Source: Myxacorys almedinensis A (GTDB lineage Bacteria; Cyanobacteriota; Cyanobacteriia; Leptolyngbyales; Leptolyngbyaceae). Taken from it: a stretch of 64,000 bases of DNA. The stretch is from the NCBI RefSeq assembly GCF_010091945.1, contig NZ_WVIE01000012.1, positions 1 to 64,000 of the forward strand. The letters are read 5' to 3'. Positions 8,530 to 18,311 of this stretch are shown piece by piece. Under the pieces are notes generated by a model. It saw only the letters and a list, made by a program, of their open reading frames with translations. It searched no databases and was not told the DNA's origin. A program made the translations under genes and the position numbers. Position 1 is the stretch's first letter. Each line of letters starts with the position of its first letter.

Positions 8530-9876
8530 TTACAGCGTATAGGTCAGGTTGTCAACAATCATCCCCGGAACCCAAACGCCGCCCAAGTTTCGGTGCTCGT
8601 AGGTGCCAACGTCTGGAATGAATTCTTGAACGTTTGTTAAGGCAACCAAGTTTTCACCCCAAAACTGATACAAACTGTCATCAAACCGTAGGTTTTCTAT
8701 CGGGGCAACAACCTCACCGTTTTCAACCCAAAAGCAGGCATATCGCGTCATCCCGGTAATACGACCCGTGGGGCGATCGCTCCAGTTTAAGTAGTGCAGG
8801 TTTGAGACATATAACCCGGTGTCGAGTTCGGCAAGGATGCGATCGCTCGGCAAATCCCCAATGGCAAGTTCTGGCGATCGCAGCCCTTCGTCGTGGGTCG
8901 CCCCATTTGCGTTGAGGCTATACTCTTTAGCAGTTTTAGACGAAATCAGCAGGGTGACTAACTCTCCCGCCACGATCAGCGGCAGTTCTGCGGGTGCCAC
9001 TTCGCCTAACTCATTAAATCGAGGAACCAACCCTTGCGTAAAGTTCTCTTTGAGGTGGAACTTCGGCGACAGTTTTTTCTCACCCCGACGCAGCGCCGCA
9101 AAGCAACTTCCGCCTTGCCGATAGGAGGCTTCACTCACGCCGCCCCACGAGAGCATAGCCACTAATTCTGCTACGGCAGCCGGGGCTAAGTAGGTGCGAT
9201 ACTGTCCGCGCTGCATGGGTTTTGCCGCTTTCGTTAGGCGGTTTAGCTGCTCTCTAGACTGCTCAATCTTAGCCGTGTAAGCCGACTGATCCCACTCACT
9301 CCCGGCGATCGTGCCTTTCACAGCTTGCCCCTGGTCGGTAAACAAAGAATAGTCTAGAGAATAGGTATCGGTGGCAAACCAGTGTTTTTGCCCCATCGAA
9401 TCGGCATAGCCACGAATCACGAGTCCGGCGGAGTAAATGCCGGTGAAATCGAGGTCTGCTACTGCCGGAAGAATGGTTGAGGGCACCCGTTCTGTTGCCA
9501 GTAACTTGCCAGAGTGAAGTTCGCGGCTGGTTTCGCGCCCAGACGGCAAGATCAAGTAAGGATTTTCGGGCAGTTGAGCCACTTCCTGCCGCAGGGCATA
9601 GAGCACCTGTTGGGCTTCCTGCCGATCGATGTCTACCTCTCCGGTAAATGGAAAATCTTGATAACTACTGCGCTGATCGTGCATCAGTTTCAGGCGCAAA
9701 ATGCCATCACAGACCGTTCCAGTTTGCCTGACTCTGGCGTGGTTAAACCGCGTAAATTGGCTTTGTTCGCTGGTTAGAGTCAGGGTAAAGTGTTCGCCAG
9801 GGTTTAACCCCGATCGTAGCTGCTCTACCACTGTATTAAAACTCTGTTCCAATGCCCCCAGTTCTACCGTCGTCAT
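8530..9876 (-). CDS. tldE: TldE/PmbA-like subunit of TldD/E metalloprotease
   Basis: A 448-residue protein, close to the length of E. coli PmbA (450). It is the TldE partner of the heterodimeric TldD/TldE protease, which degrades unfolded or modified peptides in the cytoplasm. It has the family's C-terminal architecture but no HExxxH motif, as expected for the non-catalytic subunit. Its ATG overlaps the TldD stop by four bases (ATGA at 9873-9876), so the two are co-translated. TldD/E elsewhere matures microcin B17 and the antitoxin CcdA; no peptide substrate gene is seen beside it here. Confidence 0.88.
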   Translation of the reverse strand: MTTVELGALEQSFNTVVEQLRSGLNPGEHFTLTLTSEQSQFTRFNHARVRQTGTVCDGILRLKLMHDQRSSYQDFPFTGEVDIDRQEAQQVLYALRQEVAQLPENPYLILPSGRETSRELHSGKLLATERVPSTILPAVADLDFTGIYSAGLVIRGYADSMGQKHWFATDTYSLDYSLFTDQGQAVKGTIAGSEWDQSAYTAKIEQSREQLNRLTKAAKPMQRGQYRTYLAPAAVAELVAMLSWGGVSEASYRQGGSCFAALRRGEKKLSPKFHLKENFTQGLVPRFNELGEVAPAELPLIVAGELVTLLISSKTAKEYSLNANGATHDEGLRSPELAIGDLPSDRILAELDTGLYVSNLHYLNWSDRPTGRITGMTRYACFWVENGEVVAPIENLRFDDSLYQFWGENLVALTNVQEFIPDVGTYEHRNLGGVWVPGMIVDNLTYTL

Positions 9877-11312
9877 GCCCCGCCCCCAAACACTTCAACA
9901 TTGGCAAACCGGGCAACCGGCGACCCATGCCCCACCCAAATACATTGATTTGGCTCTCCTTTGCCGCAAAACGGTGTGCCATACATCTGCCAGGTGCTGC
10001 GATCGCCCACGGCAGCAAGGCTGCTCCAAAATTGGGGCGTGATGCCACGATAGTTAGGATTTCGCAAGGTTTTGCCCAGTTTGCCATTTTCGATTAGCTT
10101 GGCATATTCGCAGCTAAATTGAAATTTGTGACGCTGATCGTCAATCGACCAAGAGCGGTTAGCTTCCATGTAAACGCCGCGATCGATGGAACCAATTAGG
10201 TCATTAAACGAGCAATCCCCAGGTTCAAGATTTAGGTTTGCCATCCGATCAATGGGCGGACGATTCCACGAGGCGGCTCGGGTGCAGGCAACACCAGCAA
10301 CGCCACTTCTGCCCTGGCTTTCAAGACTTCCTAACCCCCGTTGCAGCACGCCGTTTTGAATCAAATATTCGCGGGTGGCAGGCGCTCCGGTGTCGTCAAA
10401 CCCATAGCTAGCTAGCTCACCAGACACCGTAGGATCAAAGGTGATGTTCATCAAGGGCGACCCATACACCAGAGTGCCAAAATCTTGAAGCTTCACAAAA
10501 CTGCCGCCAGCGTAGTTTCGCTCATCCCCTAAAATGCGATCGAGTTCTAGGGGGTGCCCAATGCTTTCATGGATTTGCAGCAGCATTTGGTCGGGCGATA
10601 ACACTAGCGTTGTGGTTTCTGTTGGGCATTCTTCGGCACTCAGCAACTCTACCGCTTGTTCTCCCACCTGCTGGACTCGATCCCACAGGTGAGGCGTGAT
10701 GAAATATTCCATGCCGCCTTGGTAGCAGTGGGCCAAAAAGCCGTTGTTAGACCGGCGCTGCACGATCGCGCCCGCTTGAGCCGTTGCCGCATAATCGGTT
10801 CCGATCCGCAGAAAGTTTTGATAGACCTCCGACCCGTTGCTGCTGACAAACCACGATTCGGTTTCGGTGGTGATGGCAGTGGCAGTGGTTTGGACGATGG
10901 CATCCGACCGTTTCAGCGTGTGGCAGATGTTGATCAAGACGTCGTTGATCTCCCCCGGTGACAGCACATCAAACGGTTTCACCCTGGGCGAATGGTATTG
11001 CCCGACTACAGGAGGACGCGCCGAAAGGGGAGTGGGGTGAATTGCCCAGTCTTTTGCTGCGATCGCATGCTGGTAAGCAGCTTCTGCCGCCGCCCGCACG
11101 CTCTGGGCGCTGAGCAAATTAGTCGCCGCATAGCCAATTTGTCCCTGAACGAGCACTTCCACCATCACGCCAGAGGTGCTAGAGGTGCCATTTGTTTCAG
11201 GCATTCCATCGCGGGCAGAACGGTGAGTCGAGGCTTCCCGGGTTGCTCTTAAGCCGACCCAATCTGCGGGAATGTCGAGGGTTGAGAGCAAATGTGTGAG
11301 TTTTGTAATCAT
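9873..11312 (-). CDS. tldD: TldD metalloprotease subunit
   Basis: The catalytic zinc subunit of the TldD/E protease. The HExxxH motif HESIGH is at His248, Glu249 and His253, and the enzyme is 479 residues long from the chosen ATG at 11312, against 481 in E. coli. The frame stays open up to 11477, but that extension overlaps the cysS 3' end and adds 55 residues absent from the family. The ATG at 11312 is preceded by GGGA at a usable distance. It is followed immediately by tldE with a four-base overlap, and lies 124 bases after cysS on the same strand. Confidence 0.9.
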   Translation of the reverse strand: MITKLTHLLSTLDIPADWVGLRATREASTHRSARDGMPETNGTSSTSGVMVEVLVQGQIGYAATNLLSAQSVRAAAEAAYQHAIAAKDWAIHPTPLSARPPVVGQYHSPRVKPFDVLSPGEINDVLINICHTLKRSDAIVQTTATAITTETESWFVSSNGSEVYQNFLRIGTDYAATAQAGAIVQRRSNNGFLAHCYQGGMEYFITPHLWDRVQQVGEQAVELLSAEECPTETTTLVLSPDQMLLQIHESIGHPLELDRILGDERNYAGGSFVKLQDFGTLVYGSPLMNITFDPTVSGELASYGFDDTGAPATREYLIQNGVLQRGLGSLESQGRSGVAGVACTRAASWNRPPIDRMANLNLEPGDCSFNDLIGSIDRGVYMEANRSWSIDDQRHKFQFSCEYAKLIENGKLGKTLRNPNYRGITPQFWSSLAAVGDRSTWQMYGTPFCGKGEPNQCIWVGHGSPVARFANVEVFGGGA

Positions 11313-11436
11313 CGATCCCGTCGGCATAAAACAAAGGTTAGATTTCCCGTTCTGGAGAATTTTATAAGAGAAGACTGACCACAGAAGCTGTGAAGTCAAC
11401 TGTAATGGTGCGTGATTAATCGGGTGTTCTTCTAGT

Positions 11437-12879
11437 TTAGACGCGATGCCAGAGGGTGAGACCCCCCGGTTTATCAATTAGCTGAATGCCTTGAGCCTGC
11501 AACTCATTGCGGATGCGATCGGCTTCGGCAAAGTTTTTGGTTTTCTTGGCTTCGGTACGCTCGGCGATCAAGGCTGCGATCGCGGCTTCAGACAGCGAAT
11601 CTGCCCGCTCCTGAGACTCTGGCTGCGCTTCGAGACCCAGCACCCCGGCAAGGTCTACCAAGGTTAGCCACTGCGACTCTAAAACGGCGGTGGGGTCGCC
11701 TGCTGTGCCTTCATGAATCAGCAAATTTCGGGCGCGCTCTAGCTGTTTTGCCAAACCAAAGAGCACGGCTAACGCACTGGAGGTGTTGAAATCATCATCC
11801 ATCGCCGCTCGAAAGTGCGCGATCGCATCGGCTTGGGGAGCGACGTTGCCTGCCCAACCCAAGCGATCGCCATACTCACCCCCAAACCGCAACCCATCTT
11901 GAAGCACCGCCCAGCCATTTTGAGCGGCGGCAATGCCCTCATCCGTAAAATCGATCGGCTTGCGATAGTTGGCTTGCAGAATAAACATCCGCACTGCCAT
12001 CGGGTCAGGCGCATTGGGCGCATCGAGCATCTGACGAATAGTTGTGAAGTTACCGAGAGATTTAGACATCTTCTCACCATTGACATTCACCATACCATTG
12101 TGAAGCCAATACCTCGCTAACGGTTTCCCGGTCACGGCTTCAGACTGGGCAATTTCGTTTTCGTGGTGCGGAAAAATCAGATCGTTGCCGCCCGCATGAA
12201 TGTCGATCGTCTCACCCAAACGGTCTCGTACCATCGCCGAGCATTCAATATGCCACCCCGGACGCCCATTCCCCCAGGGTGACTCCCAAGCAGGCTCTCC
12301 AGGCTTTGCCGATTTCCACAGGGCAAAATCCGCGGGGTCTTGTTTTTGGGCGTCTTCTGGTTCAGACACGCGCCCACTCGCTCCTGTTTGGCGCTCGTCT
12401 ACTTTTTGCCCCGAAAGCTTACCATAGTCAGCAAACTTTTTCACTGAGTAATAAACATCACCTGCGCTCGGATAGGCAAAGCCTCTGGTTTCAAGTTCGT
12501 GAATCAGGCGCTTGATGCCATCGAGGGTATGGGTTGCCCGGGGATATTCGTCAGCCTCTTTGACATTAAGCCTCGCCATATCTTCAAAGTAGGCTTGGAT
12601 GTAGCGTTCTGCCACGGCTTCCATCGTTGATTTTTCTTGCCGCGATCGCTTCAAAATCTTGTCGTCGATGTCAGTAAAGTTTTGGACATAGCGCACCTCA
12701 TAGCCCCTCCAAACCAAATAGCGCCGCACGACATCCCACACCACACACGCCCGCGCATGTCCGACATGGCAATAGTCGTATACCGTAACACCGCAGTAGT
12801 ACATTCGGATTTTTCCGGGTTCTAGCGGCTCAAACGGCTCTAAGCGACGGCTGAGCGTATTGTAAAGGCTAAGAGGCAT
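11437..12879 (-). CDS. cysS: Cysteine--tRNA ligase
   Basis: A 480-residue class I aminoacyl-tRNA synthetase that charges tRNA-Cys. The HIGH signature is HVGH at residues 38-41, the KMSKS signature is EKMSKSLGNF near residue 268, and the zinc-binding Cys/His set starts with YYCGVTVYDYCH. The C-terminal anticodon-binding helices are present. Length matches bacterial CysRS. There is no T-box leader; the region upstream holds a strong hairpin at 13027-13049 of unclear role. It is probably the first gene of a loose run with tldD and tldE. Confidence 0.96.
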   Translation of the reverse strand: MPLSLYNTLSRRLEPFEPLEPGKIRMYYCGVTVYDYCHVGHARACVVWDVVRRYLVWRGYEVRYVQNFTDIDDKILKRSRQEKSTMEAVAERYIQAYFEDMARLNVKEADEYPRATHTLDGIKRLIHELETRGFAYPSAGDVYYSVKKFADYGKLSGQKVDERQTGASGRVSEPEDAQKQDPADFALWKSAKPGEPAWESPWGNGRPGWHIECSAMVRDRLGETIDIHAGGNDLIFPHHENEIAQSEAVTGKPLARYWLHNGMVNVNGEKMSKSLGNFTTIRQMLDAPNAPDPMAVRMFILQANYRKPIDFTDEGIAAAQNGWAVLQDGLRFGGEYGDRLGWAGNVAPQADAIAHFRAAMDDDFNTSSALAVLFGLAKQLERARNLLIHEGTAGDPTAVLESQWLTLVDLAGVLGLEAQPESQERADSLSEAAIAALIAERTEAKKTKNFAEADRIRNELQAQGIQLIDKPGGLTLWHRV

Positions 12880-13026
12880 GGCGCTAAACAGGGTTGAGGA
12901 CGTAAGGAATAGTTGAGCGGGGGACTACTCAGCAAGCCGATCGTTCTTTAAACCGATGCGGCGTCATGATAATAGTCTAAACATGTAAATATAAACCAAA
13001 TCGCTAAGGCAACTTCCCAGATGTGA

Positions 13027-13049
13027 TCTAGCGGCACTATGCCGCTAGA
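13027..13049. other. Perfect 10-bp hairpin
   Basis: Arms TCTAGCGGCA and TGCCGCTAGA pair perfectly around a CTA loop. No T-run follows on either strand, so it is not a standard Rho-independent terminator. It lies about 150 bases upstream of the cysS start and may be an operator, a leader structure or a small palindromic repeat. Confidence 0.6.
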
Positions 13050-13270
13050 AAACCCATCATTGACATTCCAAAATTCTGAGGGGTGAATATCCCTCAACAT
13101 TTCGACTATTCTGAGGGACTTTGAACATGGCAAAAATGTAGTTTACATGTACTATATTAAATGGGGACGTGAAATTGGCGACCTGCCATCTCGTGCGCTC
13201 AACCGGTTCAACTCTATATACAATAAACCAGTGAGAGAAAAGCGCTCAAAGCCTAGATGCTGAGTGCCAT

Positions 13271-13347
13271 TGTGCTAAACAGTTGTGTGCTAAACAGTTG
13301 TAGTAACCAAGAAAGATTAACCGAGAAAGATAGTAACCGAGAAAGAG
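13271..13347. repeat. Two adjacent tandem repeats
   Basis: An exact 15-bp unit (TGTGCTAAACAGTTG) is duplicated at 13271-13285 and 13286-13300. It is followed by three near-copies of a 14-16-bp unit (TAACCGAGAAAGAT) at 13304-13347. Both lie just before the ATG at 13360, so they probably form part of the 5' leader of that gene. Confidence 0.85.
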
Positions 13348-13359
13348 GCAGAAGGCAGC

Positions 13360-14127
13360 ATGGCGATTATTGCCCTCAAAGCGTGGTATCTAGAACAGTA
13401 CGAACCCATCCGGGAGCTAGAAAAACGTCCCCACGATATGAGACTCAGCAAAAATAGTTTGCTGAAATCAGGGCTGCGAGCCGATTTTTTAGAAGACAGT
13501 TCAGAGGTGAAGCAGTCAGTTTGGTTTCAGCGTTACTTAGAGGGTGAAAGCGTTGAGTTTTACATCGAAGGCAGCGGCGGATACGCCATTTCCAATATCG
13601 ATCTTTCGAGCCACGAGATTTATTTTTCCAAACAAGAAGTTTTAGCATCGCTAGAGCCAGAAATTTTTCTGTGCTACCAAAACGAGTTCTCAGAATCGAG
13701 CGAACTGCTGCGCGATGAGTTAGTCAATATTATCGATAGTTTGAATCGGCGATCGCGCCTCTCCCTCACCCTGAAAGAATCTCATCGGCTCTCAGAAGGC
13801 CCAATTCGGCTTAACAGCAGTTTGATGCGATCGCTGCGTCAATGCCTTTTATTTGTTGCCGATGGGACGGCAATTGCAGAGATTGCCGGATCGCCGTCCT
13901 TGCTCATTCCCAGCCCAAATGTCTGTGTCGAAACAGGATATGCCCTACAAGCCAAGCGCACCGAGCAAATTTTGCTCGCTCAGATGGAGCGCTCAGACCT
14001 GCCGGGGCAGTTTCCGTTTGATCTGCCTAGCCAACATCGATTGGTCTTTAAAGACAAAGCCCAACTGCGGAAACTGTTGCCGAAAGCGATCGAAGCCCAA
14101 CTGCAACGATTTAATCTATTTTCCTAA
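13360..14127 (+). CDS. Hypothetical protein with C-terminal TIR-like nucleotide-binding domain
   Basis: A 255-residue protein with no firm family assignment from sequence alone. The N-terminal part (1-95) is mixed alpha/beta. From about residue 100 it resembles the predicted TIR-like or deoxyribosyltransferase-like fold: strand EIFLCYQNEFSES, an alpha-rich middle, strand CLLFVADGTAIAEI, and the signature SPNVCVETGYALQAK. Related proteins have PNVxxELGYAL here, and the Glu is the candidate catalytic or ribose-contacting residue. Such domains occur in NAD-cleaving immune effectors and in nucleoside hydrolases. Neighbours (cysS, ilvD) give no defence context. Activity is inference. Confidence 0.6.
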   Translation: MAIIALKAWYLEQYEPIRELEKRPHDMRLSKNSLLKSGLRADFLEDSSEVKQSVWFQRYLEGESVEFYIEGSGGYAISNIDLSSHEIYFSKQEVLASLEPEIFLCYQNEFSESSELLRDELVNIIDSLNRRSRLSLTLKESHRLSEGPIRLNSSLMRSLRQCLLFVADGTAIAEIAGSPSLLIPSPNVCVETGYALQAKRTEQILLAQMERSDLPGQFPFDLPSQHRLVFKDKAQLRKLLPKAIEAQLQRFNLFS

Positions 14128-14261
14128 CTCTGCTCCTTTAAGAAAACCCAGCACCCCTACAATCCGCATCCTGAAACGTTCTAGAATAGCGGTCTGTGAT
14201 GGAATGGTTCTGTCGTTATCCAACCCATCCACTGCCGACCTACGCACTACACATTACTACG

Positions 14262-15947
14262 ATGCCGGACAATCTTAAGAGTCAAGCAATCACCCAAGGC
14301 GTGCAGCGCTCTCCCAATCGCGCCATGCTCCGCGCTGTTGGATTTACCGACGAAGACTTCACCAAACCGATTGTGGGAATTGCCAACGGACATAGCACCA
14401 TTACCCCCTGCAATATGGGAATTCAACCTCTTGCAAATCGGGCTGAAGTCGGAATTCACGGTGCTGGCGGCATGCCTCAAATGTTTGGCACAATTACGAT
14501 TAGCGATGGTATTTCGATGGGAACGGAGGGAATGAAATATTCTCTCGTTTCGCGCGATGTGATTGCCGACTCGATCGAAACGGCGTGTATGGGTCAAAGC
14601 ATGGATGGGGTGCTGGCGATCGGGGGCTGCGATAAAAATATGCCGGGTGCGATGATTGCGATCGCCCGCATGAACATTCCCGCCATCTTTGTCTACGGCG
14701 GCACGATCAAACCCGGACACCTAGACGGCACCGATCTCACCGTTGTCAGTTCTTTTGAAGCAGTCGGGCAACACAGTGCAGGCAAAATTACCCAAGAGCA
14801 GATGATGGCCGTTGAGCGCCATGCCTGTCCGGGTTCGGGGTCTTGCGGTGGAATGTTTACGGCAAACACGATGTCTTCTGCCTTTGAAGCGATGGGCATG
14901 AGCTTGATGTATTCCTCTACCATGGCGTCTGAGGATGCGGAGAAAGCAGACAGTGCTGAAAAGTCGGCTCATGCCTTGGTAGATGCGATTCGGCATCAGC
15001 GATTGCCGCGTCAGATCATTACCCGTCAATCGATCGAAAATGCGATCGCGGTGATCATGGCAGTCGGTGGCTCGACCAATGCAGTATTGCATTTTCTAGC
15101 GATCGCCCATGCGGCTCACATTGACTTTACCATTGACGATATCGAAACCATTCGCGCTCGTGTTCCGGTTTTATGTGATCTCAAACCGTCGGGTCGCTAT
15201 GTTGCTACAGATTTACACAAAGCAGGCGGCATTCCTCAAGTGATGAAAATGCTGCTGTCCCACGACTTATTACATCGCGATTGTCTGACCATTACGGGAC
15301 AAACCGTTGAAGAATTGCTTAAAGATATTCCCGCAGAACCGCGCCCCGATCAAGACGTAATTCGCCCGTGGAATCGCCCGATGTATCCGCAAGGTCATTT
15401 GGCAATTTTGAAGGGCAATTTGGCAACCGAAGGCGCGGTGGCAAAAATTACGGGGGTCAAGAATCCGCAAATTACTGGACCTGCACGCGTGTTTGAATCG
15501 GAAGAAGATTGTCTGGATGCAGTTTTAGCAGGCAAGATTCGAGCGGGCGATGTGTTGGTGGTTCGTTACGAAGGTCCAAAGGGTGGTCCTGGAATGCGAG
15601 AAATGTTGGCTCCGACTTCTGCCATTATCGGAGCCGGATTGGGCGACTCGGTTGGGTTGATTACCGATGGTCGTTTCTCTGGCGGGACGTATGGCATGGT
15701 GGTCGGGCATGTGGCTCCGGAAGCCTTTGTTGGAGGTACGATCGCGCTGGTGCAGGAGGGCGATTTGATTACGATCGATTCTCCTGCCCGGCTACTGCAA
15801 CTCAATGTTTCAGACGATGAGCTAGCCCGCCGTCGTGCTGCTTGGGTTCCTCCTGCGCCGCGCTATACCAGAGGCGTGCTGGCAAAATATGCCAAGCTGG
15901 TGTCGTCTAGCAGTTTGGGTGCAGTCACAGATCTGGGTTTGGGCTAG
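14262..15947 (+). CDS. ilvD: Dihydroxy-acid dehydratase
   Basis: A 561-residue iron-sulfur enzyme that converts dihydroxy-isovalerate and dihydroxy-methylvalerate to the 2-oxo acids in valine and isoleucine synthesis. Three cysteines fit the [2Fe-2S] ligand set: Cys50 (ITPCNMG), Cys123 (GGCDKNMPG) and Cys195 ([12 protein letters not shown]). The C-terminal DGRFSGGT loop is intact. I chose the ATG at 14262, which begins MPDNLKSQ and gives the usual cyanobacterial length. A start at 14196 would add 22 residues of unlike composition. It stands alone between unrelated genes. Confidence 0.96.
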   Translation: MPDNLKSQAITQGVQRSPNRAMLRAVGFTDEDFTKPIVGIANGHSTITPCNMGIQPLANRAEVGIHGAGGMPQMFGTITISDGISMGTEGMKYSLVSRDVIADSIETACMGQSMDGVLAIGGCDKNMPGAMIAIARMNIPAIFVYGGTIKPGHLDGTDLTVVSSFEAVGQHSAGKITQEQMMAVERHACPGSGSCGGMFTANTMSSAFEAMGMSLMYSSTMASEDAEKADSAEKSAHALVDAIRHQRLPRQIITRQSIENAIAVIMAVGGSTNAVLHFLAIAHAAHIDFTIDDIETIRARVPVLCDLKPSGRYVATDLHKAGGIPQVMKMLLSHDLLHRDCLTITGQTVEELLKDIPAEPRPDQDVIRPWNRPMYPQGHLAILKGNLATEGAVAKITGVKNPQITGPARVFESEEDCLDAVLAGKIRAGDVLVVRYEGPKGGPGMREMLAPTSAIIGAGLGDSVGLITDGRFSGGTYGMVVGHVAPEAFVGGTIALVQEGDLITIDSPARLLQLNVSDDELARRRAAWVPPAPRYTRGVLAKYAKLVSSSSLGAVTDLGLG

Positions 15948-16221
15948 TGGTCTGTCAAGGCTGAAATGAGGGGTGAATGGGTACCTGGGTGACATCTCCA
16001 GCTACCCTCTCACCCCTCCACACCTCAACGTGAGGCTCTGATGTTGGGAGTTAAGTAAATCGCGATCGCACCCAGCCTGATAGCAACATCATCGTTATGC
16101 GCTGATCGTCATAGATTGCCATCGGGGACGATTCCTTTCGCGGTTTAGCCTGCATTGTTGATTCTTATTGCACTGTGTTTGTTGCCATGTTTTCTCTCCT
16201 TTTCCATTACTTGCTTTTACG

Positions 16222-16638
16222 TTATTCCCCTTCACGCGGGTCACAATTAATCATCCAGGGAGTACCAAACTGATCAACTAGCATTGCAAAACGGGATGCC
16301 CAAAACGTCTCCTGAAGTGCCATTCGGATGGTTCCGTTTTCTTCTAAAGCGTTGAAGATATGTTCTGCTTCAGATGGGTTGGTGAAGTGGAGTGAGACAT
16401 AAAACCCTTGGGCGGCTTCAAACATTTCAGGAGGAGCATCAGCGCCCATCAACTCTTGATCACCTAGCATCAAGTGGGCATGCAAGATTTTGTTACGCCA
16501 TTCTGGAGGGGTCTGCTCTGCCATCGGCGATTCTCCGTAAGTCATCATTGCCGTGATTTTGCCACCTAGACACTTTTCGTAAAACTTAAATGCAGACTCA
16601 CACTGACCATTGAAGAATAGATAAGGATTCAAATGCAT
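16222..16638 (-). CDS. PhnB-like VOC-superfamily protein
   Basis: A 138-residue protein of the PhnB/DUF1338-like branch of the vicinal oxygen chelate fold. It opens with the typical MHLNPYLFFNGQCESAFKFY and has KILHAHLMLGDQELMGAD in the middle and DQFGTPWMINC near the end. Members are annotated variously as glyoxalase or demethylubiquinone methyltransferase-like, but most have no tested activity. It is a single cytoplasmic domain, a convergent neighbour of ilvD, with no operon partner. Confidence 0.8.
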   Translation of the reverse strand: MHLNPYLFFNGQCESAFKFYEKCLGGKITAMMTYGESPMAEQTPPEWRNKILHAHLMLGDQELMGADAPPEMFEAAQGFYVSLHFTNPSEAEHIFNALEENGTIRMALQETFWASRFAMLVDQFGTPWMINCDPREGE

Positions 16639-17288
16639 GAAAACCTCCTGCTAACTTATGGGTGATTGCAAAATGAACTAATGCGATCGCTTTGCGTTAG
16701 TTCATGCGTACTAAGTCTACTACAGATTTAACTGAGAAAATCTATCCTGAGAGGGAATTACAAGCAAGGCAGTTGTGTTGGAGGGTTGTTAGGTCGTTGG
16801 GTAGATGTTTTGACTGAGCAGGGGTTAAAGTCAACAGATGACAGAAATTTACAATTTTACTGGATTACCAATCGCTAGAGTAAACAAGGCTGCTGCTGCA
16901 AGTGCCGCGATTGTCCGAACATGGGCAATCGATTCTGCTAACGTTTGTCCACCATATTCATCGTTTTCAACGTGCACAAAGGTGAGGTCTGTAATCTCAT
17001 GATCCGAAGACTGGTTAGGTAGGGGTCGTGATCATTCATCTTCTCATGGCGTCCGTTGGGTTGAAAGCCAGAATCGAAGATTGTACATGAGAATGCCGAT
17101 GGCATGAATATCAGCCGCCAAGAACTTGCCTATGAGGCGATCGCTGATCGATTTTGCGCTACACCAGTTGAGCAATTTTTTACATTTAAACTGCGTCATA
17201 ATGAACGAGCAGATCTACAAAGCATGGAATCTTCTCAACACCTAAAATCCGCTGAATGAATCGTTAACCTTGCAAGAAAGAGTCAGCG
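16639..17288. other. Intergenic stretch with possible gene remnants
   Basis: A 650-base stretch without a recognisable complete gene. On the minus strand between about 16860 and 17020 a frame without a good start reads like the C-terminus of a protein (YGGQTLAESIAHVRTIAALA, then a hydrophobic tail). On the plus strand at 17104-17259 a 51-codon frame starts MNISRQELAYEAIADRF and stops 29 bases before the GNAT gene. Both look like coding leftovers, but I recognise neither. Confidence 0.35.
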
Positions 17289-17789
17289 ATGGAGATAAAA
17301 ATAAGAAAAGAAGTTAACTCTGATGGTGCAGACATTAAGGCATTGACGACATCTGCATTTCTCAATGCTCCCCATACTAGCCACCGGGAGCCACTTATTG
17401 TGGATGCCTTGCGTGACTCAGGGAATTTGACAGTTTCTCTCGTTGCCGAGGCTGATGGACAAATTGTTGGTCATGTTGCTGTGTCCCCGGTTTCTATTGC
17501 CGATGGCAGCCAGGGTTGGTATGGTCTTGGACCGATCTCTGTAGCTCCGGAACATCAAGGTATTGGAATCGGATCGCGGCTTATGAGACAGGCGTTGGCT
17601 ACTCTACGCGAGCTTGGTGCATCTGGATGTGTATTGCTTGGAGACCCTAAGTACTATAGCCGTTTTGGCTTTAAAGCAGAACCAAATCTTGCTCTACCCG
17701 ATGTTCCACCTGAATACTTCCAAGCTATTTCATTTGGCACGCAACTACCTAGTGGACTCGTCTCATACCATGAGTCGTTTAATGGGTAG
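17289..17789 (+). CDS. GNAT-family N-acetyltransferase
   Basis: A 166-residue acetyl-CoA-dependent acyltransferase of the YhbS type. Motif A is GPISVAPEHQGIGIGSRLM (about 80-98), which gives the Q/RxxGxG/A pyrophosphate-binding loop as QGIGIG. The C-terminal LLGDPKYYSRFGFK block is characteristic of this subgroup. The substrate is not predictable. The ATG at 17289 follows AAGAAAGAG-type purine-rich sequence, a weak ribosome site. It may share a transcript with the VOC protein that starts 129 bases downstream. Confidence 0.88.
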   Translation: MEIKIRKEVNSDGADIKALTTSAFLNAPHTSHREPLIVDALRDSGNLTVSLVAEADGQIVGHVAVSPVSIADGSQGWYGLGPISVAPEHQGIGIGSRLMRQALATLRELGASGCVLLGDPKYYSRFGFKAEPNLALPDVPPEYFQAISFGTQLPSGLVSYHESFNG

Positions 17790-17838
17790 AATTAGCAATG
17801 TTGCAGAAGAACGAACGGGCAATCCGCTCCGATGAACC

Positions 17839-17871
17839 GTCTAAACACTGTCTAAACACTGTCTAAACAGT
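17839..17871. repeat. 11-bp tandem repeat, three copies
   Basis: Units GTCTAAACACT at 17839-17849 and 17850-17860 are exact; the third at 17861-17871 ends AGT. They lie between the GNAT gene and the VOC gene, about 50 bases upstream of the latter's ATG. Confidence 0.88.
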
Positions 17872-17918
17872 GCCAACAGCAAACAAAGTTGATGCATTTT
17901 GTAGTTTGAGAGAAATCT

Positions 17919-18311
17919 ATGCAGATCACCGCTTCAGCAATTTCACTCAATGTCGATGATGTCACCGCATCGGCTACCTTCGTCAAACAACACTTTGGCT
18001 TTAGCGAAGAGATGTCAGCCGACGGCTTTGTGTCGCTCTCGCGACAAGACGCTGGGTTTAACTTAATCTTCTTGCGAACTGGACTAGAGAGCTTTAAGCC
18101 ATCCCATATGCGCGGACATCGAGCAGATGGTCTGCTGATTGCTTTTGTAGTAGATGATATCGACACAGAATATGCACGATTACAAGCCGAAGGGGTGACA
18201 ATTACGACTGCCATTGAAACCGAACCTTGGGGTGAACGGTTCTTTCAAGTTACCGATCCAAATGGTGTTGTGTTGCAACTGGTTCAATGGATGACTGAGC
18301 CAGCCTCTTAG
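17919..18311 (+). CDS. VOC-family (glyoxalase/bleomycin-resistance-like) protein
   Basis: A 130-residue protein with one pair of beta-alpha-beta-beta-beta modules. Typical landmarks are ASATFVKQHFGF near 18-29, GLLIAFVVDDIDTEYARLQ in the middle, and the closing EPWGERFFQVTDPNGVVLQL, where the Glu is a metal ligand in many VOC enzymes. These proteins serve as glyoxalases, dioxygenases or drug-binding proteins, and this one cannot be narrowed further. It follows the GNAT gene on the same strand; two such small modifying enzymes side by side suggest a detoxification role, by inference. Confidence 0.82.
   Translation: MQITASAISLNVDDVTASATFVKQHFGFSEEMSADGFVSLSRQDAGFNLIFLRTGLESFKPSHMRGHRADGLLIAFVVDDIDTEYARLQAEGVTITTAIETEPWGERFFQVTDPNGVVLQLVQWMTEPAS

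Larger units (their letters stand above)
12880..13359. other. Intergenic region between cysS and a TIR-like gene
   Basis: A 480-base divergent spacer with no supportable gene. It contains a perfect hairpin at 13027-13049, GA-rich partly palindromic sequence around 13075-13120 (TGAGGG with CCCTCA), and two different tandem repeats directly upstream of the plus-strand gene. Promoters of cysS and of the gene at 13360 must lie here. Confidence 0.5.

Noticed and set aside
11312-11477. Longer TldD start overlapping cysS
   Set aside because: It adds 55 residues with no family counterpart; the ATG at 11312 gives the standard length.
13027-13049. Reading the hairpin as a terminator or T-box of cysS
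   Set aside because: There is no T-run on either side and no T-box consensus or specifier loop is visible.
12948-13133. 61-codon minus-strand frame upstream of cysS
   Set aside because: It covers the perfect hairpin at 13027-13049 and has no ribosome site or family resemblance.
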